DNA of 64,000 bases from Magnolia sinica. Lineage: Eukaryota; Streptophyta; Magnoliopsida; Magnoliales; Magnoliaceae. The translations under genes and the position numbers were made by a program. The stretch spans positions 5,456,001 to 5,520,000 of the forward strand of contig NC_080577.1 in NCBI RefSeq assembly GCF_029962835.1. Direction: 5' to 3'. Under the pieces are notes generated by a model. That model saw only the letters and a list, made by a program, of their open reading frames with translations. It searched no databases and was not told the origin of the DNA. This document shows, one piece after another, positions 12,701 through 22,987 of this stretch (position 1 is the stretch's first letter; every line of letters begins with the position of its first letter).

Positions 12701-13949
12701 TTAACAGTCTCAACAAACTTATTAAAAAAAACAAAAAAGACATGAGAAAAGACAGAACTGCAAGGTAGAACAGTAAGTCTAATTTCATTTCATTGCTTGA
12801 TTAGTCTATGCACTATGACTTCATCGAGTCAATTGCTATGTTAGAAGGCAATCTTCATCGAGTCAATTGCTATATGTTAGAAGGCAATCTTCATCGAGTC
12901 AATTGCTATATGTTAGAAGGCAATGTACTGCTATATATATTAACTAACATTTGATAGTGAAATGTTATTATCTCTGGTTTTGGTAGCTTCTGTTTCCATC
13001 TCTTTTATATTTGACTAATCATCTTAAAAATTAAAATGAATCCTAAAATCTTCTAACTGAATTTATTTTTTTCAAAAATGATTCAAATCAATCTGGTCTT
13101 TGTAACGGTTTTAGGACCAAATTTGATTTAAATAGCATCTGTTTCTCCATACATTTTGTTACTGTGAATCTGAATGAATATTGTATGTTGTCATTCTTTT
13201 TGCATTGCATTAAAATTGATATGATTTGGCTTCTGATATAAGTTATTCAAACACTTTCAGACTCGTCAGACGATGTCTGCATTGAGGACTGTTACATTAG
13301 CACTGGCGACGATGTGATCGCCATCAAAAGTGGGTGGGATGAGTATGGCATTTCCTATGGTCGTCCAAGCACAAACATATTCATCCGTCGTGTCACTGGA
13401 GAGACTACATCTAGCTCCGGAATTGCACTTGGGAGCGAGATGTCAGGCGGTATATCGGAAGTGCATGTGGAGGGCATCCAGCTTTTCAATTCAAAAAATG
13501 GTATCAGGGTAAAAACATCACCGGGGCGAGGCGGTTACATTCGGAACGTTTACATCTCGGATGTGACCATGACTGATGTAGAGGTAGCCATTAAATTCAC
13601 TGGTCAGTATGGCCAGCACCCAGATGACAATTACGACCCAAATGCTCTTCCTATCATAAAGAGGATCACCTTCAAAGATATAACAGGAAAAAACATCAGG
13701 TTTGCAGGCAAGCTACAGGGCATAGAAGGGGATAGTTTCCACAACATATGCTTATCCAACATCACCTTGGATGTGATATCAGATCCACCATGGAACTGTT
13801 CATACATTCGAGGCTATTCTAGATTAGTCTCTCCCAAGTCCTGTGAGCCTCTTAGAAAGAGACTCCCCAAGGATTCATTGGCCTGTTACTCATCTAGTCC
13901 TTTGCCAAGCAAACCGTCTGAAGGCAGACGCTTGGTTAGTACGATGTGA
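9777..13949 (+). CDS. Polygalacturonase-like protein (glycoside hydrolase family 28)
   Basis: Six exons join in frame: 9,777-9,794, 10,482-10,799, 11,749-11,869, 12,060-12,234, 12,364-12,434 and 13,261-13,949. They give 463 residues, and every intron is GT-AG. The start MKRSVT is split from a hydrophobic signal or anchor segment (LLEVLLVLAFI) by intron 1. GH28 landmarks follow in order: ITEFGAVGDG near residue 45, SPNTDGIDPDSS, STGDDVIAIKSG with the paired catalytic Asp, SGIALGSEMSGG, and the IRVKTSPGRGG substrate-binding loop. Known GH28 enzymes cut or trim alpha-1,4-galacturonan in pectin of the cell wall, and secretion is expected. The usual Gly-His-Gly of classical endo-polygalacturonases is replaced by Ser-Gly-Ile. 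I believe this is normal for the plant 'probable polygalacturonase' clade, so endo-activity should not be assumed. No stop or frameshift is seen. Confidence 0.93.
12819..12924. repeat. 36-bp tandem repeat in polygalacturonase intron 5
   Basis: Three head-to-tail copies of a unit starting 'CTTCATCGAGTCAATTGC'. The first copy lacks a two-base AT present in the others. They lie wholly within the intron between exons 5 and 6. Confidence 0.85.
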
Positions 13950-14532
13950 AGTTCAAATCGATGCATCCTTTGATGCTATGGTGAAGATAAAACTTTGATG
14001 AGAATGCCTATTTGTTGATATTGATTGATGCCACTTTTCGAAACCACTTTTAGTTTTCTCTGTGGGGATTTTGTTGCCAACAAAAGCCTGATTGGGTTCA
14101 TGATGTTAGTGGTTTTGAGATGCTTTTGTTTTTGTAAGATGTGTGTAGCAAAAAATAATTGAGTGAATTATCAGAATTGAAGAATGCATTTTGAGTTTCT
14201 GCTCACTTGGGTTTTTGTTTCAATAAGAGTGAGAAGTTAACATCATAGGCTTAATCAGGATTGACTGAGTGATGAATGAAGTACTTGTTTTCCCATCTAA
14301 TAGTAGATGGTGGGAGCTTCAAAAATCTTCTGTTGGTTCTGGCAGTGACTTTCATATTACTAGATTTTAAACTGGATCAAGATATGAAGCTTAAAAGTCA
14401 ATTATCCCAGGGCAAAAGCATAGCTGATAAGAGTTACTTTTTGGCCTATATCAACCAAAGCTAAATGGAGTTTCTATTGCTCTGCTCCAAGAGTCAAATA
14501 TGACAGATACTTCAGATGAAATCTAGCCACTA
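13950..14532 (+). other. 3' flank of the polygalacturonase gene
   Basis: T-rich sequence after the TGA, with possible polyadenylation signals near 14,150 (aaaaataatt) and 14,222 (aataag). No further gene is seen. Confidence 0.4.
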
Positions 14533-14544
14533 TTCTTACTCTGA

Positions 14545-14743
14545 TTTTTTTTTTTCCGCAACAAAAAGATTTTATCAAGGTGGCCGCCAGCCAAAAAGAA
14601 AAGTGAATACCAGTAGCTGATGAGATGTAGGCATCCCCTAGAACAAGATCAGACATTTCCGCTCCTTCCAAATCACCCATAATGCTTGCTGCCAGGAAGC
14701 TCCACTCTCAAACAGTTTTCCTTTCTTCCGAGAATGGTGGATC
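14545..14743 (-). mobile_element. 5'-truncated L1-type LINE tail with 12-bp target duplication
   Basis: The 12-mer TTCTTACTCTGA occurs exactly on both sides (14,533-14,544 and 14,744-14,755). The insert ends in an A-tail on the minus strand (T-run at 14,545). Read on the minus strand it encodes ALWVIWKERK, the Trp-rich tail seen after the reverse transcriptase of plant L1 elements. About 200 bp remain, so it was dead on arrival. Confidence 0.8.
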
Positions 14744-14785
14744 TTCTTACTCTGAATTTATGTAAACTCAAAATGAAAACAATTT

Positions 14786-15415
14786 GGGGTCGTTTGGCAC
14801 CATGGATTTGGGGGGGGGGGGGGGGGGGTGGGGTTTAAGGGGATTTCAAATCCCCCGTCCATTTGGCACCATAAAGTAACTGGGGAATTCAAATCCCCTC
14901 TTTGATAGGGTTTGAAATCCAAGGTGGAAGTTAGGATTACATTTAAAATCCTCCCATAAGTCACATGTGTAACATGTGTGTCACTAGGCTACTAATCTAT
15001 TAGGCACGTGGCCACTGATGATATCCCAAAACAATCAAATTATCAACTGCATCACAAAAATACTTTAATAGGATGATTTGTGCAGTCCAAACGTAGTCCA
15101 TGTAAATCAACAGTTAAAAATCGTTGGTTACTCGATCGGATGTGATCCTATGCTTGTGTCCCATCCGAGCCTTGGAATTTCATCATTTTCAGCCAAAGTA
15201 CATTTCAACGGGCTTATTACAATCATTATGTCAAACATTACATACATACACTAATTAGAAGTATTAAAATTGATTTAGTAATTAAATTCAAACCCCTTGT
15301 AAATGTACTATGCACAGATACTTTTGGATTGCGGGGGATTCTGAATCTAGGGTGCCAAAGACAACCAGAGGATTCCAAATCCAGGTATTTCAAATCCACA
15401 GTGCCAAACTAGGCC
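14786..15415. mobile_element. Terminal-inverted-repeat element (MITE-like)
   Basis: The left end 'GGGGTCGTTTGGCACCATGG' mirrors the right end 'CAGTGCCAAACTAGGCC', and 'gatttgaaat' or 'ggggaattcaaatcccc' motifs recur inside. A G-run of about 18 bases sits at 14,811-14,828. There is no coding capacity. The superfamily (hAT or PIF-like) is not decided because no clean target duplication was found. Confidence 0.5.
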
Positions 15416-16211
15416 TTTATCTTATCTCATTTAAGTTGCAAACTAATGCTTTATGTATGCATCTCAGTCACAGTCCAAGGAAAGGTTATTGTAATTAAGG
15501 TTCTGTTTGGATTGGTAATTTGTACAGGAAATACACTATAAATAAGCAATGATTACAATTCGCTTTACTTCACCATCATGTTAGTGGAGTTACGGTGCGT
15601 TATTTTGTTAGCATATAGAGTATAGTAGATGCAATTTCAACCGCTTAGATCCTTCACTGGTTTGATGGACCCAATCAGCTGAACTACAGAACCCACCTCT
15701 GAAAGGATGGGATTCCACCATCTTTTCCTGGGCCACAGCTGCTTCACTCAAATGGGTCTGCAGACTCCACGAACAAAGGCCTCGTGATATGTTTTTTTCT
15801 CTGAAACTCAATGACCCCAAGTTGATGTTCATGCACGTGACTCTAATTAAACCCAAGGGAGATCCATTTGGTGAAATGCACCTGATTTCTTACAGTTAAA
15901 ATAACTCCATATGACATAAGAATCGAGACATGTTTCACCATTTTTCATGACCACCAGGGCCATCTTCGAGGAATTAAATATATAACAAGAAGTTTAGTAC
16001 AGCTGACAGTGTTTGAATAAACAGTTACTTTTCCTTCCTAAATACTGAAATTACACTCAAGAAAATAAATCCAGCTCAGTTACCAGACTACTTCACTGGA
16101 ACACTTCCAACCCTCAGACACTGATGTATGTTTTACAGCAGTCTCTTGCTGCTAGCAAGCAGTTAACAGAATTTCAATGAATAGATGGTCACTGGAACCG
16201 TACAGACGGTT
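15416..16211. other. 3' flank of the minus-strand 96-residue gene
   Basis: Likely includes the 3' UTR of the gene ending at 16,212. I see no other coding segment or element with defined ends. Confidence 0.4.
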
Positions 16212-17550
16212 TCATTTAGCCTTGTCATAAGCAGCTATGTTCTGGGGTTCGCACTCAGGACTAAAGAGGCGGACCAGCAGAGCTGACGTCGAGCTCATAG
16301 ATACCACCCCACAAGCAGCCCATCTAAGACTCCTTGGTACTGTTATTCTTGGACCTGCATTAAGTATGCAAACCCGATTACTCTATGAAGGCAAGTAAAA
16401 CATTGAAAAATTAGCTCACGAGCTCAAGATCAGAAGCAACTACGTGAAGAGGAATTATAGGGCACAAAGTCCACAGCATAATCAGGTTTTTGGTTGGTGC
16501 ACATGGGGTCCAAGCTTGGTAGTCTGGACTGTTTTATCTGATGTGAAACCCAAGTGAATGGACCATGCCCCAAAAGTCTCATGGATTGGAAAATCCCAGC
16601 CACCAATCATGGGCCTTTTTCGGTCAAGTGTGGACCGTTGCTGCATTTCTCTTTTTCAGGCCACAGATTGAAAGGTTAAGGTTGTTCTATCAAGGAGATT
16701 CTCTGGACATGTTCCATCTACAGCGCGCCCCAACACAGCAATCATGTAGATTAATGACGCAGGGATGAACGTGATGAGGATAACTACTCCGAATCCACGG
16801 AGCTTCTCTGGACTCCTCACAGAGACTTCTCGAATCCACGAGGAAAGAAAGCAGAAAATAGAAATAAATTCTAAGAAATTCAAAATTGATTAATTGATGA
16901 ATAAAAACGAGTTCACAACCCTTTAAATAGGGGTACCAAGCAATGGGAAAGAAATTAGAAACAAACTACAACTCAAAACTCCTAGAATCCGCGACTTACT
17001 ATAAATAGTAAACTTACTATTTATAGACGGTCGTGATGTCTACTAGTGCGCAAGGTTTTCGGCCAAAAATAGTAAGTGTCTTATTTGGCTTCACCAAACC
17101 GTTCTCCTAATTATTCTAAGCTCTTTTCACGTTGGGCGCAACTCCTAAAGCCCGACGGATGAAGAGTTATAATCAAACTAAAACCTACTATTTATAGTAA
17201 AAACGAAATTAAAACAGGGAAACGACCGTCGATCCAGGGGTTTTTCGCAATTCCGGGCTGCGCAACCCGGCGTAGCTAGGTTGGTTGGCTTCAGTAGCTC
17301 GTTCTACCCCAAAATCATATATTTTACGTCAGATAACTCATTCCGGATTGCAAGATACGCCTGATTTAAGGTTCGATGGTCTGGATCACTTCTGTCGTCG
17401 ACCGGGCCTTTTCTGATCCATCTTGGCCATGTAACTATCCGCGACCCGCTCTACATCAATTAACGTGTCCACTGTTCAAATTGATGAGTATGCCATAGAT
17501 ATCATTGGGTCTAGGATCATATAATTCCCTATACAAGATAAAGGCATTGC

Positions 17551-17628
<78 letters not shown>

Positions 17629-19767
17629 CTCTCTTCAAAGTTTCCTCACTTTCAAAAGCACTATAATGTCTATATTCATCACAGTTCTTGACAATACATC
17701 TCAAGTTATAGAAACATGGTAAAGAGGAACTTATCGGCTAAAGAGCATTTCTGTTTTGATATTTATGGAGATGAACATTAATTAGCTATTCTATCGAAGC
17801 TCTATTTATGAGTATTTGAACAAAAAAAAAAAAAAGAGGAAAAACCCCATCGTATATATTATACTTCAGATTTTCCTTTTTTCCTTTTCTTTTCCTTGAG
17901 TATGCCAAACAATCTATAGTGGCAACTAAAAGCTTTGGAACTTGAAATGAAGAAAAGGCCTTTAAACACACATCCTGCAATTGTTAAATGGGCTAAAGGT
18001 TTTTTAAAAAAAAGGAATAAAAGGCCACTTCCCAGATGACAAAAGCATATCAGATGAAGGCTTAGAAGAATCACGTCCTCTTGACATAGTTAACAAATAG
18101 GAAGCCAAACAAAGAGAAAAATTAAAGCATTCTATAATTTCAGAAAACAAGATTACATTTTCGAAACCCTTCATTGCATAAAATACTGTGTCAGTTTGAA
18201 ACTTCAATCGCTATTTTTTTAATGAGGTGAACTTATTTTTAAGTGGCAGCCAAACACGTCCTAAAATAGATGGGCAAACAACAATTACTCTTAAAACAAA
18301 AGGATAAAAAATATCCGTAAAGAAATAGATGAGCTCATAAGGAATTCTACTAATTTCAGATGTGCATATCACCATCACTTGAGAAACACAAGCAAATGAT
18401 GAGACAACCCATTAAGAAGCAACCAGTCAAGAATAAAATATTTAATGATAAAATGGGTATATATTTCCATTACTTGTGAACATGAAAACGATGGAAAAAA
18501 AAAAACCATATAGAACAGATGGGTTAGGTAAAAAATACTGGTTAAAACTAGACGTCTATTCATCAATGTTCCAAAAAAGAGAAATGATACAATACTCCAT
18601 CATCATCCAAGCCTTGTCCCAACTAATTGGGTTGGCTACACGAATCATGTTCCACCATTCCACTCCATCAAGGACTTGAAATGTCAGGAGTCATGAGAAA
18701 AAGCCGTACCGGAAGTTTAACACTGGTTGTCAACCTGACACAATACACCTCCTTTATCTGGCCTTGGGGATCGGCAATGAGCGCAAAACTCCCATTAGCA
18801 GAGTTTGATCCAATACTCCTGCAATATAGTTTATAGTGCTCCTAGTTGCACGGGAAACTTAATCAATCAATCTAGATGGCCCATTAGGTCAAGCCCCCAA
18901 TTCATGGGGCCAATTTTCAAAAATCACAATGATCAAAGTATTACAAGCATCTAAGCAAGAGCCCATAAAATGAACAGGAAAGAGTATTCATGAATGATAG
19001 GTTAAACCATCCATTAGGTGGGGTACCACCAGAAATTACATGAACACGGATTGCGTGGTGACCCTAACATTACGTAGTAGCTCAGTGGTGTTGGGACGTA
19101 GTGGGATTTGATTGGGCCACGTGCCGCTGTGAGAGAAGGGCACAGTTGGGTATGTACTCGACCTAACAACTTGCAAACATGCTTTGGGTCGGTCCCATCT
19201 CGAACAGCGGCACGTAACCCAACCAAATCCTGCCGTGTCCTCACACCACTGAGCTATGTGTTGTTGCGGTCACCAAGCAATCTGGTCTGAATCACATATG
19301 GTTCTAAACAACCACTTTCACCAGAAAATCCTAACCAGCCCATCCATCCATCGCAAGGCCTAGGACCATAAATAAATAAGCCTAGCTTTCGGCTACATAG
19401 GACCATCCAATAGCTGCGATTTTCGTATAGTGGCCCACAAAGTGGACGCTGGACCTACTGGACAGTCCAGATCAATTGATTACTGTCCACTACAAATTAT
19501 TATACAGCTACAAGAACTACAAGTTAAAGTTCGCTCAAAGCACTGGATCATTTATCAATAGGAAACAGGAAGCCACTATTTTCACCCACCCTGATTGATT
19601 TTGCATACACCCACTTTCCATTTTTATGTACTATTTCAATTCTAAATATGTAAAATTGGTGCATGCAAATCATTAGGGATGGTTGTCGATATCAGTTTAG
19701 TATCAAATAAAAAAATCAGACATAAAAATGAAAAAAAGGGTAAGAAAGAAAACCCAAATTACAGAAT

Positions 19768-19823
<56 letters not shown>

Positions 19824-19969
19824 TAGTGCAATCTGCAGAGGACCCAGAAAGCAAGACCACCTCCGACAGAGAAAATCCCAGCCGTGTGTCTCATCAACCT
19901 CGAGCATGGTTTCGAGTCTGATCTCATCAGCTCCCCATCTGACCACCCCAACGCCCTTCTCAATGCCAT
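16212..19969 (-). CDS. Conserved small two-helix membrane protein (96 aa), possibly COX20-like
   Basis: Exon 1 is 19,822-19,969 and exon 2 is 16,212-16,354, joined in frame across a 3.5-kb GT-AG intron (96 codons plus stop). The start MALRRALGWSDGELMRSDSK is followed by PCSRLMR, a first hydrophobic segment (AGIFSVGGGLAFWVLC), then HYGPRITVPRSLRWAACG and a second one (VVSMSSTSALLV). The tail is RLFSPECEPQNIAAYDK. Codon flow is clean and I recognise the sequence as a conserved plant protein type. The spacing of PCxR, two short helices and an R/CG junction resembles COX20, a cytochrome c oxidase assembly factor of the inner mitochondrial membrane, but this is a weak analogy. The first 5' splice site falls exactly at a (CT)n array, giving exon|GTCTCTCT. 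The upstream leader is also (CT)n. Confidence 0.8.
16755..17458 (-). mobile_element. Solo LTR in the intron of the 96-aa gene
   Basis: The 704-bp unit begins TGACGCAGGG and ends CTCTACATCA (TG...CA). It is flanked by the perfect 5-bp duplication ATTAA (16,750-16,754 and 17,459-17,463). On the minus strand a TATA-like CTATTTAAAGGG precedes the presumed R region. No internal domain is present, which fits LTR-LTR recombination. Whether the parent was Ty3 or Copia cannot be told. Confidence 0.85.
17554..17625. repeat. (GA)n microsatellite
   Basis: About 36 uninterrupted GA units within the intron of the 96-aa gene. Confidence 0.95.
18598..18690 (-). mobile_element. SINE-like 3' end
   Basis: On the minus strand 'GTAGCCAACCCAATTAGTTG' is followed by GGACAAGGCT and a (GATGAT)-type tail. 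This resembles the common plant SINE end 'CCAACTTGTTTGGGA-AAGGC'. The 5' end was not located. Confidence 0.4.
19056..19275. repeat. Inverted pair of tRNA-like SINE heads
   Basis: TAGCTCAGTGGT, a perfect pol III A-box shape, occurs at 19,078-19,089 on the plus strand and at 19,245-19,256 on the minus strand. About 80 bp of each arm are imperfect reverse complements. The minus arm also has a B-box-like TGTTCGAGATGG (within 19,191-19,206). This suggests two tRNA-derived SINE heads facing each other, or one snap-back copy. A functional tRNA is not supported. Confidence 0.5.
19769..19820. repeat. (GA)n microsatellite at a splice donor
   Basis: A GA array that directly abuts exon 1 of the 96-aa gene, so that its complement forms the 5' splice site GTCTCTCT of intron 1. 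Confidence 0.95.
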
Positions 19970-21624
19970 ACTCTCTCTCTCTCTCTCTCTCTCTCTGCAA
20001 AATTCAAAACCAGAAGCTCTTTCTGCTCTTGAAGGGTCTTTAATCGTACTCGAGCCTAAGGGTTTTTGCATTGCATACGCGGGTTTTGAATCCTGACAAG
20101 TTGGGCCTATGATTCAGTAATCCAGACTGTTGGTCTGTTGATTCTCGCTTTGGATGGAGCATGTCACAAAATTCTTCTTGATTAGGCCACCATTCCACGA
20201 GATCTATTCAGTTGAACGTGGACCGCTGCTATATTTATTTCTCTTCTTAACTGTCCATTTGTGGGCCAGAAATCGGAAGCTTACTATTGTCGTATTGAGA
20301 AGAGTGCAGTGGCATGATACATCAACGGTGGGATGCAGTATCTCAGCGGTCTAGATTACATAAATATGGGCCCCACTTGTCAGAACTGAAAACCCACGGG
20401 TCGGTGTCAGACATACATTGGGTACTCTGTCCAGTTAATGCGCCGCCCCAAAAATCAGCCAGGTCCAGCACTTAGGTGGGCCACACCATCAGCAACAGGT
20501 GAAACCATGCACAAAACCACTGAATTGCTTGGTCCACCTTGTTTGGAATGGCCTAATTTTTGGCCTGTTCCTTCATCCAGTGGGGCGCAAACAATGAATG
20601 GTTTGGATGGCGTATAAACAACATGGGGTGGACCCCACAAAGAAATCAATGGTGGAGTATCCCACCCTCACCTGATGGACGGGTCGGATTTCTTCAAGAG
20701 ATCAGACAGTATTCTGACCTATGCGATCAATCCCTTTGCAGGTCATGGGATGGCTGGTCCATTAGATGAATCTTGGCGATTCCGACGGTCCATATTAAGA
20801 CCCACTAGATGAATGGTCTGATGACTCGAATGTGTGAAACTTCTTGGTTGTGCCCACCATGTTGATGTGGGCCAACCGATGAACATCTTTGATTGAAAGT
20901 TGGGCACGTGGAAATGGAGATCAGCAGGTCAGTATTAATGGATGGGCTTGGGCCTGGACTTTTAAGCCCAATCATTAAATGGGCCCGGATTGATCCTAGG
21001 TGAGAAGCCTAATAGCAGTCTTGCCCGCCCGAATCAGGGAGGGTACTTATATCTGATAAGGGTCTCCATCTGGTACACTCAACTCTACCGTAAGTTACAT
21101 CCATTCCGTTCATCGTGTTTTCTACTTCAAGTTCTCTGGGGGTCCAAAAATCAACCAGATCACACACTCCAGTGGGCCACACCAAAAGGGAAAACGTGAA
21201 AACCGATGCCAAAAACCTCTGGCCCACCTGAACTCATAGGAACGATTTCTGCGCCCCTCTCTAAGAAGCAGAACGCGCCATCACCTACAGCCCTTTCCTC
21301 TGCCGGGAACTCTGCGAAATGAGAACGGGCGGCATCGTAGTATGCTCGACACTTAGTGCCCTGGTATATATCCTGGCGTACTCCAATAGTCGATCTGTCA
21401 CCGATGCTGGGCTTGGCCCGTCCCATGCAGCTAGCAACTGAAGGCGTCTGTGGCAGATAGACGCCGTTGGCCGGTAACATCTTGATGGGAGAATATTGGG
21501 ACTTTCGAGTCTTTAATTCATAGTCTAAAACCTGACATCGATATTGTAACCAAATTGCTTGACCAAAATTTTGACCGCGTATTGGCTGTTGTCTAGTAGT
21601 CTAGCCAGCTAGCCGGTGGAAAAG
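19970..21624. other. Upstream region of the 96-aa gene, diverged repeats
   Basis: Includes a (CT)n leader at about 19,970-19,996 and presumably the promoter. From 20,110 it is mostly diverged short repeats sharing 'gtggaccgctgc' and 'gggccac' phrases with 16,445-16,735 and 45,830-46,930 (family C). A 106-codon open frame on the minus strand at 21,160-21,480 has an unremarkable composition and no known domain, so it is not called a gene. Confidence 0.4.
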
Positions 21625-22965
21625 CTTTGGGTCCCACAGTGATGTATGTGTTTTATCCACACGGTCTATTCATTTTTTCCGGCTCATTTTAGGACAACAG
21701 CTTAAAAATGAGGCAGATTCAAAGCTCAAGTGGACCACACCACTGGAAACAATAGGGTTTGAATGCCTACCGTTGGAAACTGTTTGGGCCACTGAAGTTT
21801 TCGATCAGCTGATATTTGTGTTTTCCCTTCATACAGGGTTGACTAATGAATAGGTTAGACGACAATGCTAGAAAAAGGTTGAATGTATTGAAAAATAAAA
21901 ATGAAATAAGATAAATTTCAATTGTTTCGTTTCACTAGGCTAAATCACGTAAAGGAATGAAACGCTGTCCTTAAAGTGTGATTCGCCCCCTTATCAATTG
22001 CTGATGGGTTACAGCAAATTGCTTATAGGATAAGACAAGCTTGTCTGGATCCAGCGTGTAGCAGTCACGATGGATCCACTTAGGAACAATTCAACGCAAC
22101 AAATCTGTTCTGGCAGAATATGGATATGTTCACGAGATTCTTATGAAGGAGATGCTATCTGGAGAATCTGATGGAATGGGAGAGATTGGTGTTGAGATGA
22201 TGAATTTGGACCGAAATGGTCTAGTTTATATAAGCACCATGGAGTGAACCTTTGCTAGGTTGCTATCCATGGTTCAAAACGTTTGAAAAATATTTCTGAC
22301 CGTTGATCATTAATTTCAGCCGTTTCTGGTCATCGGATTAGAAGATCTGACTATTGGATTATTACGACCCATCCGTTTTCGGATCGTTGTGGCTTTCAAG
22401 ACAGCTACCCGTTTTCAGAAACGGCTGACCGTTTCGGATTAAAGATCCGACCGTTCTCAGTTGCCTATAAAACCATAGCTCATTGCAGAGTACGCCAGCT
22501 AGTGTCACTACAGCCACATTGCTTGTGCCCGAGCGCCCACGTGCGTGCATTCCAATGCCACGCACTAGAACACACAACCCGAGCATCTCAGTCTCTAAAG
22601 CTCTAAGTAAGAATACTACACACACATCCATGTATAAACCCCAAAACTCTTTCTATCATTTCCGATGTGGGACAAAAGCACACACCGCACTTTTCTTATT
22701 TAAAATTTTCAAAAATCATTTTGGTGGCAAAATCCCAAAATTTTAAACTTTTGAATTATTTTTTCAAAAACCACAAATTTCAACAAGCAATAAACATTGC
22801 GATGGGCCCCAGTAAGTTGCGTTCAATCTCCACTGTCTCTTATGTTGTGGTCCACTTGAGCTTCAATTTGTCTTATTTTTAGGTTCATCCTCTAAAATAG
22901 GCTAGCAACACGGACCACGTAGATAAGACACATACACAATGATGGGCTCACAGAGCTTTTACACC
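21625..22965. repeat. Palindromic repeat, family A, split by a solo LTR
   Basis: The left half (21,625-21,865) runs from 'GGGTCCCACAGTGATGTATG' to 'aataggttagacgacaa'. The right half (22,786-22,965) resumes at 'taaacattgcgatgggcccc' and ends 'cacaatgatgggctcacag'. Together they match other intact family A copies, and the 920 bp between them is a foreign insertion. Confidence 0.7.
21866..22785 (+). mobile_element. Solo LTR nested in a family A repeat
   Basis: It starts TGCTAGAAAA and ends AAATTTCAACA, giving TG...CA ends. The flanking 5-mers GACAA and AGCAA are compatible with an eroded 5-bp target duplication. It carries a TATA box in 'cctataaaacc' near 22,464 and a 'gatgtgggacaaaagcacac' phrase typical of Copia LTRs. 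No internal region remains. Confidence 0.65.
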
Positions 22966-22987
22966 AGCTAGCTTGTTCGTGTAGGGA

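Noticed and set aside
12819-12924. Possible CRISPR-like or satellite array
   Set aside because: Only three units without spacers, inside a plant intron. It is a simple tandem repeat.
17456-17704. Frame rich in Ser-Leu repeats on the minus strand
   Set aside because: It is a translation of the (GA)n microsatellite. The same holds for frames at 19,703-20,071 and 30,798-30,986.
21160-21480. 106-codon minus-strand frame with a possible splice donor after it
   Set aside because: No downstream exon, no known domain, and it sits among diverged repeats.
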